64,000 bases of DNA from Nesterenkonia lacusekhoensis (GTDB lineage Bacteria; Actinomycetota; Actinomycetes; Actinomycetales; Micrococcaceae). The stretch is taken from positions 1,302,001-1,366,000 of the forward strand of contig NZ_JAGINX010000001.1 of NCBI RefSeq assembly GCF_017876395.1, written 5' to 3'. Shown here one piece after another: positions 47,254-56,292 of the stretch. The position numbers and the translations under genes are program-made. The notes beneath the pieces were generated by a model. The model made no database searches and was not told where the DNA came from. It was given only the letters and a program-made list of their open reading frames with translations. Positions within the stretch are counted from its first letter, which is position 1, and every line of letters begins with the position of its first letter.

Positions 47254-47544
47254 TCAGCGGTGTTCGTCGTAGGACTCAGCGCCGGTGCGGCCCTGGGTCC
47301 CCGACTGCTTCTGCTTCTCCGGGCTGATGACGCGCCCTTCGACGGCTTCCTCGTCCTTCTCCTCATCGTCCTGGGAGGAGTCGGCGTTCTTCTCACGCTC
47401 AGTGCGCATCGTCTTCACCTCAGAGTTGAAGATGCGCATGGACTGGCCCATCGATTTGGCCAGTTTCGGCAGCTTCGGGGCGCCGAAGAGCAGGATGATC
47501 AGCACTGCGATGATCGCGATCATCCATCCGGTGGGCATACTCAC
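47254..47544 (-). CDS. tatA: Sec-independent translocase TatA
   Basis: 96 residues: one N-terminal helix ('WMIAIIAVLIILLFGAPKLPKLAKSMGQSMRIF') with the hinge 'FGAPKLPKLA', an amphipathic helix, and a long charged tail rich in Glu, Asp and Lys. It forms the pore of the Tat system with tatC. GTG start at 47544 with AGGA 8 bases upstream. Confidence 0.95.
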   Translation of the reverse strand: MSMPTGWMIAIIAVLIILLFGAPKLPKLAKSMGQSMRIFNSEVKTMRTEREKNADSSQDDEEKDEEAVEGRVISPEKQKQSGTQGRTGAESYDEHR

Positions 47545-47574
47545 AGTCGAGGTCCTTTCGTCGTCTGCACGATT

Positions 47575-49500
47575 CTACTCCGCCTGCGGCCCCGAGGGGG
47601 AGAGCTGCGATTCGACCCGGTCGATCACGCGGATTCGGAGTGCCTCCGGCTCCATCAGGATGATGTCTCCCCCGGCCTCGGCGCAGAGCCGAATGAGACT
47701 CTCCTCGCTGCGGAACTGGGCCTGGGCGGTGCGGCCGCCGCCCTCGTGCCGACGATGCAGCTCAGGCTCGTAGTCATCGGCCTCGGCAGCGGCCGGAGCG
47801 GCGAAATGCAGCACGGCACGCACCGGACGCCGATGGTCGGGGACCCGCGGCGGCTCGATCGGCAGCTCAGCCAGACGGTGCGCCTGCTCACCGATCTGCT
47901 CCTGCAGCACCTCCACACAGCGGATGCGCGAGATCCTGAACGTGCGGGGCTCCTCATCGGGACGGCTCCAGGCACGCAGATAGCTGTGTGCCCCCGAGCG
48001 GAAGACAGCAGTGGGCTCCACTGTGCGCCTGCTGGTCCGGCCCTGCGCGTCCTCGTAGTCCAGCTCCACGGCGCGGCCCTGGTCTGCGGCCCCTGCCAGC
48101 ACCTGCGCATGTTCCGTCCCGGGAAGCTCGACGCCGGAGAGGCTCACCTGGTCGGCCACGTGACGCATCTGCTCCGGCAGCACCTCCTGGAGCTTGTTCC
48201 GGAGTCCGTCGACCACGGGCGAAGCCTCAAGACTGTGGACCCCGATGAGCAGGGAGAGACCCATCGGCACCGAGAGCCGGATAGGCCGAGTCAGTGTTCC
48301 GCGCAGAGCACCGTCGGGCAGCTCCAACGAGACCAGGGGGTCGCCCTGCACGAACTGCTTCTCGAAGTCGGCGAAGGTGAGGGGAATCTCCGGACGGACC
48401 TCTGCCAGGGAGCCGAAGCGATCGGCGTCGTAGGAACCGGTCTGCTGCAGAGAGAGCAGGTCCCGCTGCAGCTGGGCCGGCCCGACGCCGTAGCTGACCA
48501 GCAGCTCAGAGACCCGCACACCCCCGCTGGCGTGCAGATGAGCGGTCATGCTCAGCAGCCGTTCCACCTTCTGCGGCGCAGGATCCGATGAACGGCCTTC
48601 TCGGATCGGCCGGAGCCTGCCCGGATGGTCAGGAGGCTGGCGATGAGCCTGCAGGGCGGCGCGGAGACGGTTCTGCTGATCTCCGGAAGCCGCAGCCGCG
48701 TCGTCCAGGGCCGCTGAGAGGTCGAAGTCTGCGTAGCTCTCCGAGGCCCTGATCGCTCGGACCGTCTCCATCTCCTCCATGGAGTTCAGCGCTGAGCGCC
48801 GAACAGCTCGGATGCCGCCGTGGATGCGGTCCAGCCGGAAGGTCCGCACCGCGTGACGGTCCAGGTCGTATCCGGTGAGGTACCAGTGGCCACGCACGCC
48901 GACGCCGAGCAGGACCACTCGTCGGCTCTCGGCCTCGAAACGGCCTCGGGCGATGTAGTCGAAGCTGATCGCAGGCCGTCGGCCCAAGCCCGCCAACGTC
49001 TCGAGGTGCTCGAAGTCCCGGTCATCGCCGAGCTCCAGCGGCGGTGCCGACAGCGGCGGCACAGCATCACCGGCGTCGGCGAGGTCCTGCTGGTACCCGG
49101 TCAGCGCACCGATGGCTTGGAGCATCGTGGCACGTCCGCGCCGACCTCGCCAGAGACGCTGGAGCTGACGCAGCAGCATGAGTTCGGCTGCGGTCAGCTC
49201 CAGCTCGGGAAGTCCGTAGTCCTCCGGGTCGATGGCATAGCGGTATTCATGCTCGGAGGATCCCTCCCCTGGGACGAGTCGGATGCCGTTCTGGCTCAGG
49301 TACTTCTTGTCCCGGTCGAAGACCTTCTCCCGGGCCTCCCTCTCCTCGAGGGTGGAGACCCGAGCCGGATAGAACTCGATCCGCTCCCAGATCTCAGCCT
49401 TGGTCAGTCCCCGTGGGGAGGCTTCCAGGACAGTGGCCGCCAGGGAGAGCGCCCGAGCCACGTGCTCCTCGGCATAGGCATCCTGCGAGGCTTCCTCCAT
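47575..49500 (-). CDS. pafBC: PafB-PafC fusion, WYL-domain transcriptional activator of the DNA damage response
   Basis: 641 residues made of two WYL regulators in tandem. First half: helix-turn-helix ('VLEASPRGLTKAEIWERIEFYP') then WYL ('ISFDYIARGRFEAESRRVVLLGVGVRGHWYLTGYDLDRHAVRTFRLDRI'). Second half: 'QKVERLLSMTAHLHASGGVRVSELLVSYGVGPAQLQRDLLSLQQTGSY' then a second WYL ('VELDYEDAQGRTSRRTVEP'). In mycobacteria PafB and PafC are separate genes; a natural fusion is known in Arthrobacter. The complex activates recA and repair genes independently of LexA. Confidence 0.93.
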   Translation of the reverse strand: MEEASQDAYAEEHVARALSLAATVLEASPRGLTKAEIWERIEFYPARVSTLEEREAREKVFDRDKKYLSQNGIRLVPGEGSSEHEYRYAIDPEDYGLPELELTAAELMLLRQLQRLWRGRRGRATMLQAIGALTGYQQDLADAGDAVPPLSAPPLELGDDRDFEHLETLAGLGRRPAISFDYIARGRFEAESRRVVLLGVGVRGHWYLTGYDLDRHAVRTFRLDRIHGGIRAVRRSALNSMEEMETVRAIRASESYADFDLSAALDDAAAASGDQQNRLRAALQAHRQPPDHPGRLRPIREGRSSDPAPQKVERLLSMTAHLHASGGVRVSELLVSYGVGPAQLQRDLLSLQQTGSYDADRFGSLAEVRPEIPLTFADFEKQFVQGDPLVSLELPDGALRGTLTRPIRLSVPMGLSLLIGVHSLEASPVVDGLRNKLQEVLPEQMRHVADQVSLSGVELPGTEHAQVLAGAADQGRAVELDYEDAQGRTSRRTVEPTAVFRSGAHSYLRAWSRPDEEPRTFRISRIRCVEVLQEQIGEQAHRLAELPIEPPRVPDHRRPVRAVLHFAAPAAAEADDYEPELHRRHEGGGRTAQAQFRSEESLIRLCAEAGGDIILMEPEALRIRVIDRVESQLSPSGPQAE

Positions 49501-49507
49501 CAGTTCC

Positions 49508-49912
49508 TCAGGAGGCCTTGCGGACCCTGACCAGGTCGACCACGAAGATCAGCGTCTCGTTCGGCCCGATGGCCGCTCCGGCGCCCTGCTCCCCGTAGGC
49601 CAGGTGCGGCGGGATCTCGAAGCGGCGCCGAGCGCCCTCCTGCATTCCGATCAGGCCCTGGTCCCAGCCCTGGATGACCTGACCGATGCCGGCGGTGAAG
49701 TCCAAGGTCTGGCCACGGTTCCACGAGGCGTCGAACTCCTCGCCGGTGGACCAGGAGACGCCCACATAGTGGCAGGAGACCTGGTCACCGGGCTGCACGG
49801 CGGGGCCGCCGCCGGGGATCAGCTCCTCGATCACCAGGTCCTCGGGCGGAGTGATGCCCGGAAAGTCGATCTCTGGCTTGGTGCGGTCATAGGTGCGCTG
49901 TCCGAAAGACAT
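49508..49912 (-). CDS. FKBP-type peptidyl-prolyl isomerase
   Basis: 134 residues, one FKBP domain. 'EEFDASWNRGQTLDFTAGIGQVIQGWDQGLIGMQEGARRRFEIPPHLAYGEQGAG' contains the conserved active-site aromatics and Asp. No signal peptide, so it is cytoplasmic. It catalyses cis-trans isomerisation of X-Pro bonds. AGGAG lies 7 bases before the ATG, inside the end of the upstream FKBP lipoprotein gene. Confidence 0.95.
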   Translation of the reverse strand: MSFGQRTYDRTKPEIDFPGITPPEDLVIEELIPGGGPAVQPGDQVSCHYVGVSWSTGEEFDASWNRGQTLDFTAGIGQVIQGWDQGLIGMQEGARRRFEIPPHLAYGEQGAGAAIGPNETLIFVVDLVRVRKAS

Positions 49913-49915
49913 CTC

Positions 49916-51160
49916 TCAGTTCTCCTGTCCCTGGGGCTGTTCCCCGGTCTCTTCTTCGCCGGACTCTTCCTGGCCGTCCTGCTCCTCGGCCTCGTCCAGC
50001 TGCTGCTGTTGCTGCTCCATCTGCTCGACCTGCTCATCGGAGGCGGGCACGGCGGCGATGACATCGACCACGAAGATCAGCGTCTCGCCCGCCAGCGGGT
50101 GCTCGCCCTGCTGGCCGCCGAGCATCTCCTCGATCTCCTCCATGTCCATATCCTCGATGTCCTCAGGCGCCGGCTCGCCCTCAGCAGTCTGAGGCTCGAC
50201 GCCGGACCCGCCGTCGTCATCGGAACCGTCCTCGTCGCTGGACTCGCCGTCTTCCTCTTCGGACTCGCCGTAGGCCTGCTCAGGTGGGATCACCATCGCC
50301 ACCCGTGATCCGACCTCAACACCTTCCAGAGCCTCCGCCCAGCCCGGGATCAGCTGCGGCAGCGGAGAATCCATCGGCGGAACGACCTGATCCTCATCCT
50401 CCTCCGGCGATTCCTGACCTTCAGGCTGCTCCTCGCCCTCCGGCGGAGCAGGCTGGACACCGGGCCAGGCGCTGTCGAAGACCTCACCGTCGGACCAGCG
50501 CCACCCGGTGTAGCGCATCACCAGATGGTCATAGGGACCGATCTCCTCACCCTCACCTTGGATGAGGACCTCAGACTCGACCTCCTCCGGAGCCTCAGCG
50601 GCCTCAGGATCGAAGTCCTCGAGCTCAGGGGCCTCGCCCTCCTCATTGAGGATCGCCGGCAGGTCTCCGCTCTGGTCCTCGATCTCACCTTCGGCGTGGT
50701 CAGGCTTCTGCTCATCGACCCGCACGATGATCAGCACAGGTTCTCCGCCCTCACCGCCGGGGACATACATCGCGACTTCGCCGCCGACGTTGAGCCCGGT
50801 CTCGGTGATGGACTCGTGGATGAACTCGTTCTGCTCCTCGATCAGCGGCAGGTAGAGCAGCGACGGGGCCTCTTCGCTGAAGTCCTCCTGCTGGACGTTG
50901 CCGGTCTCCGGATCGGCCATGGCCGTGGAGAGGTACAGCAGGGAATCCTCATCGATGGGGTCGCCGTCGCCCTCGTCCAGGACCCGAGCGGACTCCTCCT
51001 CAGCCTCCACCGGATTCTGCAGGATGACTTCGGGGGCGCCGTCCTCCGTCATGTGGAGGCTGACGCCGGAGAGGGCGTCGACATCCCCCAGTCCGTCGGT
51101 GGAGCATCCGGACATCAGCATCAGAGCCGGCACGGAGAGGGCGATGTACTTCTTTCGCAC
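49916..51160 (-). CDS. FKBP-like lipoprotein with acidic insertions
   Basis: 414 residues from GTG 51160 (AAGGA 7 bases upstream). Lipoprotein signal with lipobox MSGC near residue 19, so it is anchored outside the membrane. A degenerate FKBP-like segment lies around residues 85-150 ('GLNVGGEVAMYVPGGEGG'). A recognisable FKBP domain follows ('DHLVMRYTGWRWSDGEVFDSAWPG', 'PLPQLIPGWAEALEGVEVGSRVAMVIPPEQAYG', 'ETLIFVVDVI'), interrupted by two long Glu/Asp-rich loops. The C-terminus is Gln/Glu-rich. Whether it keeps isomerase activity is unclear. Confidence 0.85.
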   Translation of the reverse strand: MRKKYIALSVPALMLMSGCSTDGLGDVDALSGVSLHMTEDGAPEVILQNPVEAEEESARVLDEGDGDPIDEDSLLYLSTAMADPETGNVQQEDFSEEAPSLLYLPLIEEQNEFIHESITETGLNVGGEVAMYVPGGEGGEPVLIIVRVDEQKPDHAEGEIEDQSGDLPAILNEEGEAPELEDFDPEAAEAPEEVESEVLIQGEGEEIGPYDHLVMRYTGWRWSDGEVFDSAWPGVQPAPPEGEEQPEGQESPEEDEDQVVPPMDSPLPQLIPGWAEALEGVEVGSRVAMVIPPEQAYGESEEEDGESSDEDGSDDDGGSGVEPQTAEGEPAPEDIEDMDMEEIEEMLGGQQGEHPLAGETLIFVVDVIAAVPASDEQVEQMEQQQQQLDEAEEQDGQEESGEEETGEQPQGQEN

Positions 51161-51233
51161 AGAGGAGTCCTTAAGCTTCGGGGTTCTCGAGCAACGAGCC
51201 TTCATGCACTGTACCGGCTCAGGCTGGGGCGCG

Positions 51234-52727
51234 TCAGATCACCGGCGGATCGCCGTGAGGCCGATCAGCGGTCAGCGTATAGCGTTCGCTGAGCGCCAGC
51301 GGTCCACCCTGTGCCTCGCGCTCCTCGACGGTGCGTTCCCGCAGCTGGGCGGATCGGTCTCCGAGCTTGTCCAGCAGCGCTTCGAGCCGCTCATCCTCCA
51401 CGGCGAAGGGGTCTTTGACCATCAGCGCCTCCAGGGGGCGGTCCACCAGCTTATGGTGCACCCAGTCCACGGTGTGCTCGGCTCCGTAGGCTCTGGCGGT
51501 GGAGAGGAAATGCCCGCGCAGAGCCGCCCGCGTCGTCGCCGGCGGGACCATCACGGCCTGGCGGATGCGCTCCTCGTCCAACAGGGCTGCGGCCCGGCCA
51601 CGACGGCGCAGCAGGTGGAAGAGCCCACGCTCCGGGTGGATGTCGTGATACGCCATATCGATCTGTTCCAACCGAGGGTGGTCATAGCCCACGTCGTCGC
51701 GCGCAGCGACCTCGTCCACGAGGCGCTTCTTGATCGCCCAGTCGATCTCCTGATCCACCAAGGAGTGATCACCTGAGCGCACGGCCTCGAGCGTGCGCTC
51801 CCACAGTTCCAGGATCTGATCCACATGCTGATGATGAGCTCCGTGGCGAGCGATGAAGGTCTTGGCCTTCTCCAACAGGCCGGATTGGATCTCGACGGCT
51901 GTCAGCTCCTGACCCCCACGGATGCGCACCCCAGCGGTTCCGGTGATGTCGTGGCTGATGTGCCGGATGGCCCCGATGGGATTCTCCAGCTCGTAGTCGC
52001 CCACGGGAACCCCCGCCTCGATCATGCGCAGCACCAGGTCCGTGGCGCCGTAGCGCAGCAGCTGGGTGGTCTCCGACATGTTCGAGTCGCCCACGATCAC
52101 GTGCAGCCGCCGGTGCACTCCGGCGTCGGCGTGGGGTTCGTCCCGAGTGTTGATGATGGGCCGGGAGCGGGTGGTGGCCGAAGAGATGCCCTCCCACATG
52201 TGGTCAGCCCGCTGCGAAAAGGCGAAGTGTGCGCCGCGCTCGTCGCTGCTCTGGACCACGTGACCTGCCCCGGCGATCACCTGCCGGGTCACCAGGAAGG
52301 GCAGCAGGACGGTGGAGAGGCGCCGGAAATGGGTGGTCCGCGGGATCAGATAGTTCTCATGGGAACCGTAGGAGTTTCCCCGCGAGTCCACGTTGTTCTT
52401 CAGCAGGTACACGCTGCCGTCGAAGCCGTCCCGCTGCAGCGCCTCCTGGGCACGCAGCGCGAGATCGTGCATGATGCGCTCTCCGGCGCGGTCCGAGGCG
52501 ATCAGGTCGAGCAGATCATCGCATTCAGCCGTGGCGTACTCGGGGTGGGATCCCACATCCAGGTACAGCCGGGAAGCGTTGGGGATGAAGACGTTGGAGC
52601 TCCTCCCCCACTCCACCACCGGACGGAAGAGGTATCGGGCCACCTCGTCCGGAGGAAGACCGCGGCGCTGGTTTCCCAGGTGGGTGAGACCGAACTCGGT
52701 CTCCACCCCGAAGACTCGTCGCTCCAT
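51234..52727 (-). CDS. pafA: Pup-protein ligase PafA
   Basis: 497 residues. It opens 'MERRVFGVETEFGLT' with the ATP/Mg glutamates, then the catalytic-Asp segment 'RLYLDVGSHPEYATAECDD', 'GSHENYLIP', and 'INTRDEPHADAGVHRRLHVIVGDSNMSE'. It lacks the Dop loop, which separates it from Dop. It joins deamidated Pup to lysines of target proteins. It is about 45 residues longer than the mycobacterial enzyme, mostly at the C-terminus. It follows pup by 6 bp with no proteasome genes between. Confidence 0.97.
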   Translation of the reverse strand: MERRVFGVETEFGLTHLGNQRRGLPPDEVARYLFRPVVEWGRSSNVFIPNASRLYLDVGSHPEYATAECDDLLDLIASDRAGERIMHDLALRAQEALQRDGFDGSVYLLKNNVDSRGNSYGSHENYLIPRTTHFRRLSTVLLPFLVTRQVIAGAGHVVQSSDERGAHFAFSQRADHMWEGISSATTRSRPIINTRDEPHADAGVHRRLHVIVGDSNMSETTQLLRYGATDLVLRMIEAGVPVGDYELENPIGAIRHISHDITGTAGVRIRGGQELTAVEIQSGLLEKAKTFIARHGAHHQHVDQILELWERTLEAVRSGDHSLVDQEIDWAIKKRLVDEVAARDDVGYDHPRLEQIDMAYHDIHPERGLFHLLRRRGRAAALLDEERIRQAVMVPPATTRAALRGHFLSTARAYGAEHTVDWVHHKLVDRPLEALMVKDPFAVEDERLEALLDKLGDRSAQLRERTVEEREAQGGPLALSERYTLTADRPHGDPPVI

Positions 52728-52733
52728 GACCGT

Positions 52734-52934
52734 CTACTGGCCGCCCTTCTGGACGAAGCCCTTCACGAACTCCTCTGCGTTGGACTCCAGCACCGAGTCG
52801 ATCTCATCGAGCAGACTGTCCAGCTCACCGGCCTTCTGCTGAGACTGCCCGCTGCCCGAGGGGACCCCGGCATCCTCACCGGGCCCGTCCTCACCGGGGC
52901 CTCCATGGCTGCGCTTCTGCGGCTGTTCGGACAT
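52734..52934 (-). CDS. pup: Prokaryotic ubiquitin-like protein Pup
   Basis: 66 residues. Disordered, hydrophilic N-terminus rich in Gly, Gln and Pro; helical C-terminal half 'ELDSLLDEIDSVLESNAEEFVKGFVQKGGQ' region that binds Mpa/ARC, Dop and PafA. It ends in GGQ, so Dop must deamidate the last Gln to Glu before ligation. Its start codon shares a base with the dop stop (TGATG). Confidence 0.98.
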   Translation of the reverse strand: MSEQPQKRSHGGPGEDGPGEDAGVPSGSGQSQQKAGELDSLLDEIDSVLESNAEEFVKGFVQKGGQ

Positions 52935-54700
52935 CAGCTGTCCTCCTTCGGGGTCGGTGCCTTCTCAGGCAGTGTCGTACGGACGTCATCGAGCATCGTG
53001 GTGACGCTGGCGATCAGACTGGGTCCGTCCGTGGCCTGCTCCAGCGCCTCCTCGGCGTGGGCCCGAGTCCCAGCCAGCGGCTCGTCCAGATGGACCCGTG
53101 TGATGGGTGAGACGGCGTCGGGCCGCAGCAGCACCTGGTCCCAGCTGGCTCCGGCCACATAGTCGGAGAAGCGGCTGACCAGCTCACCGCGCAGCCAGGC
53201 GCGGGTCTCCTCGGGCGGATGCTGGGCGGCCCAGGAGATCTGGTCATCGGTGAAGAGCCGCCGCATACGACCGGCTCGGACGAGCTTGTGATAGAGCCCC
53301 TTCTCCTCGCGCAGATCCGCGTACTGCAGGTCGATCATGCCCAGCAGGGCGGCGTCCCAGCCCAAGCCGTCGCGGCGGCGGTATGACTCCAACAGCTGCA
53401 GCTTGGCCACCCAGTCCACCCGATCCGCGGCCAGAGAGACGTCTTCAGAGAGGTCGTCCAGCAGGGCCTGCCAGGCCTCGAGGATCTCTGCGGTCTCCGT
53501 ATCCGGGGCGGACCAGCTGCCGCCTGGGCCGGACTGCTCAGCCGCACGGGCGAGCGCAGCATCGAGGTAGAGCCGCTGGATCTGCAGCGCTGTCATCTCT
53601 CCTCGGTCGGTCGCCACTGTGGCGGTCAGCGTCGGATCATGGGATATCGCCCGAAGAGCGCTGACCGGCTCCAAAACCCTCAGTGCCGGGACCTGGCCGG
53701 ATTCGATGAGGTCCAGCACCAGAGCTGTGGTCCCCACCCGCAGCCAGGCCGAGTATTCACTCATGTTGGCATCACCGATGATCACATGCAGCCGCCGGTA
53801 CCTGTGCATATCGGCGTGGGGCTCATCCCGAGTGTTGATGATCGGGCGGCGCACTGTGGTCTCCAGCCCGACCTCCTCTTCGAAGAAGTCAGCTCGCTGA
53901 GAGATCTGATAGCCGGCCGTGGAGTTGGTCTGCCCGATGCCGACCCGCCCTGCCCCGCAGAGGATCTGACGGCTCACAAAGAACGGGATCAGTCCGGCGA
54001 TCACAGCATCGAAGCTGGTCTCACGAGGCACCAGGTAGTTCTCGTGGGCCCCGTAGGAGACAGACTTGTTGTCCGTGTTGTTCTTATAGAGCAGCAGCTC
54101 CGGGGCGCCCTCTTCACGGGTCAGCCGTTCTGCAGCTGCCCGGGCCACCACATCGCCGGCCACGTCGTAGAGCACCGCGCGCTTGGCCCCGACCGCCTCC
54201 GGGGCGGAGTACTCCGGGTGAGCGTGATCCACGTAGAAGCGTGCCCCGTTGGAGAGCACCAGGTTCATCAGCAGCTGCGGCTGGTCCTTCTTCAGTCGGA
54301 AGAAGTCGCCGCGCCAGTGCCCGCTGCCCGGCGGGTGAAAGGCGCCCCGCTCAGCTGCGTCCGCCGGCGTCGGGTCGCCTCCGCTGAGGTTGCCCAGCGC
54401 GTCTCGGACCTCACCTTGGCCGGGTTCCTGCTCGGAGGCGTAGGCCACGGCCTCCTCGGTGTCTGTGAGCTGACTGGGATGAGCGGCGGAACGCGGCAGC
54501 ACCCATCCCCGAGCGTCGACCAGCGGCGACTCGGACTGATAGTCCCACTCGGTTCCGGCCACCGCCCCACCGGCCTCGGTCACAGCCGCCGCGTAGGCGT
54601 TGACCAGCTCGATGGACAGCGCGACATGGCTGGCCCGCGGGTTCTGGGGCGCATGGATGCCGTACTCGGTCTCCATGCCGATCAGGCGCCGCACGCTCAC
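52934..54700 (-). CDS. dop: Pup deamidase/depupylase Dop
   Basis: 588 residues. It opens 'LIGMETEYGIH', and has 'EWDYQSESPLVDARGW', 'GARFYVDHAHPEYSAPEAVG' with the catalytic Asp, 'GAHENYLVPRETSF', and 'INTRDEPHADMHRYRRLHVIIGDANMSEYS'. It converts Pup-Gln to Pup-Glu and removes Pup from substrates. The loop between 'LPRSA' and 'LVLSNGARF' (residues about 73-147) is some 60 residues longer than in mycobacterial Dop. GTG start overlapping the arc stop (GTGA). Confidence 0.96.
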   Translation of the reverse strand: MSVRRLIGMETEYGIHAPQNPRASHVALSIELVNAYAAAVTEAGGAVAGTEWDYQSESPLVDARGWVLPRSAAHPSQLTDTEEAVAYASEQEPGQGEVRDALGNLSGGDPTPADAAERGAFHPPGSGHWRGDFFRLKKDQPQLLMNLVLSNGARFYVDHAHPEYSAPEAVGAKRAVLYDVAGDVVARAAAERLTREEGAPELLLYKNNTDNKSVSYGAHENYLVPRETSFDAVIAGLIPFFVSRQILCGAGRVGIGQTNSTAGYQISQRADFFEEEVGLETTVRRPIINTRDEPHADMHRYRRLHVIIGDANMSEYSAWLRVGTTALVLDLIESGQVPALRVLEPVSALRAISHDPTLTATVATDRGEMTALQIQRLYLDAALARAAEQSGPGGSWSAPDTETAEILEAWQALLDDLSEDVSLAADRVDWVAKLQLLESYRRRDGLGWDAALLGMIDLQYADLREEKGLYHKLVRAGRMRRLFTDDQISWAAQHPPEETRAWLRGELVSRFSDYVAGASWDQVLLRPDAVSPITRVHLDEPLAGTRAHAEEALEQATDGPSLIASVTTMLDDVRTTLPEKAPTPKEDS

Positions 54701-56292
54701 GCCGCCCCTCCTGTCCCGCCGGGGCCGTCGCCGCGCAGGAACTCGGCGGGCACGGCCAGATTCTCCGGGGCCATCCGACGCTGGTCCTCCAGCTCCGCCT
54801 CCGTGCCGGCCAGCAGATGCTCCAGCGTGAGCCCCTTGGCCTCAGCTGCCCCAGCGGTGCCGAGGAACTCCTTGATGGCCGCCTTCTTGGCCCGATCGAC
54901 GATGTTGCTCAGCACCGCTCCGGAGACCAGATCCGCATGGGCCGGGTAGAGCCGGCCGACCACAGCCTCGACCAGAGCCTCCAGGGCCTGCTCGCGGCCG
55001 CCGTGCTCTGCGACCTCCCCTGCCCGCAGCGGCACCTGGCCGCCGAGGTGGATGCGCAGGATCTCTTTGGCCCCCTCGGCGCTCGGGCGCTGCACGCGAA
55101 TCTTCACGTCCAGGCGTCCGGGCCGAAGGATGGCCGGGTCGATCATGTCCTCCCGGTTGGAGGCCCCGATGACGATCACGTTGTCCAGGGACTCCACGCC
55201 GTCGATCTCCGCGAGCAGCTGCGGCACGATCGTGGTCTCCACGTCCGAGGAGACCCCGGTGCCGCGGGTGCGGAACAGCGCCTCCATCTCATCGAAGAAG
55301 ACCACCACAGGATGGCCGGCACTGGCGCGTTCCCGAGCCCGGGAGAAGATGACCCGGATGTGGCGCTCCGTCTCACCGACGTACTTGTTCAGCAGCTCCG
55401 GGCCTTTGATGTTCAGGAATGAGGCGGTGGAGCCGCTGGCCACCGACCCGACCCCATCATCCTCACCCATACGTTCGGAGAGCGAGGCGGCCACAGCTTT
55501 GGCGATCATCGTCTTGCCGCATCCGGGAGGCCCGTAGAGCAGGATCCCCTTGGGGGCGGAGAGTCCGTGCTCGCGGTAGAGGTCGGCGTGGAGGAACGGC
55601 AGCTCGACGGCGTCACGGATCTGTTCGATCTGGCCGTCCAGTCCCCCGATGTCGGCATAGGAGACATCGGGGCTCTCCTCCAGGACCACGTCCTCGACCT
55701 CGGAGAGCGGCACGATCTCTGTGGCTGTGCCGGTGCGCAGGTCCACGATGACGGCGTCGCCGACCCGGACCGGCTGGTCTGCCTTCTGCTGGGGCTCGGC
55801 GGAGAGGGTCACCACCCGTTCGTCCTCCCCGCGGGCGAGGATGAGCAGACGCTCATCCGGCAGCACCTCTTTGACCCGCGCGATCTCACCGGTGCGTTCG
55901 GGCTCCAGGATCGCCACGACGGTGAAGTTCTCGTTGAGGAGCACTTCGACGCCGGCGGTGAGCTTCTCCACCTCGATCAGCGGCGAGACGCTCACACGCA
56001 GCTTGCGCCCGGCATGCAGAACATCCACACCCGCGGCGGTGGCCGCCTCGATCTCCCGACCCTCCCGCTGCGCATGCGCGGGCCGGTAGGCGATCACTGT
56101 GGCGAAGGTGAAGGGAGCCTGCCCGTCGGCCTCCAGAGCCTTCTTCAGCTCCTGCATCTCGTTGCGCGTGACCTCGAGCAGATCCGCCATCCGCTTGTTG
56201 TTCCGCCCTGCGGTCTGCAGCTGGTGCTCGAGCTGGCGGATCCGCTCCCTGGACTCGGTGCTCTCAGGGCGGACGTGTGCGGGCTCATCCAT
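54697..56292 (-). CDS. arc: AAA ATPase forming ring-shaped complexes (ARC/Mpa)
   Basis: 531 residues from ATG 56292, with AAGGAGG upstream. N-terminal coiled coil (residues about 10-50, 'RERIRQLEHQLQTAGRNNKRMADLLEV'), tandem OB domains, then AAA with Walker A 'GPPGCGKTMI', Walker B 'VVFFDEMEALF' and 'SNREDMIDPAILRPGRLDVKI'. It recruits pupylated proteins through the coiled coil and unfolds them. The C-terminus is 'GGTGGAA', not the GQYL tail that docks mycobacterial Mpa on the 20S proteasome. Confidence 0.95.
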   Translation of the reverse strand: MDEPAHVRPESTESRERIRQLEHQLQTAGRNNKRMADLLEVTRNEMQELKKALEADGQAPFTFATVIAYRPAHAQREGREIEAATAAGVDVLHAGRKLRVSVSPLIEVEKLTAGVEVLLNENFTVVAILEPERTGEIARVKEVLPDERLLILARGEDERVVTLSAEPQQKADQPVRVGDAVIVDLRTGTATEIVPLSEVEDVVLEESPDVSYADIGGLDGQIEQIRDAVELPFLHADLYREHGLSAPKGILLYGPPGCGKTMIAKAVAASLSERMGEDDGVGSVASGSTASFLNIKGPELLNKYVGETERHIRVIFSRARERASAGHPVVVFFDEMEALFRTRGTGVSSDVETTIVPQLLAEIDGVESLDNVIVIGASNREDMIDPAILRPGRLDVKIRVQRPSAEGAKEILRIHLGGQVPLRAGEVAEHGGREQALEALVEAVVGRLYPAHADLVSGAVLSNIVDRAKKAAIKEFLGTAGAAEAKGLTLEHLLAGTEAELEDQRRMAPENLAVPAEFLRGDGPGGTGGAA

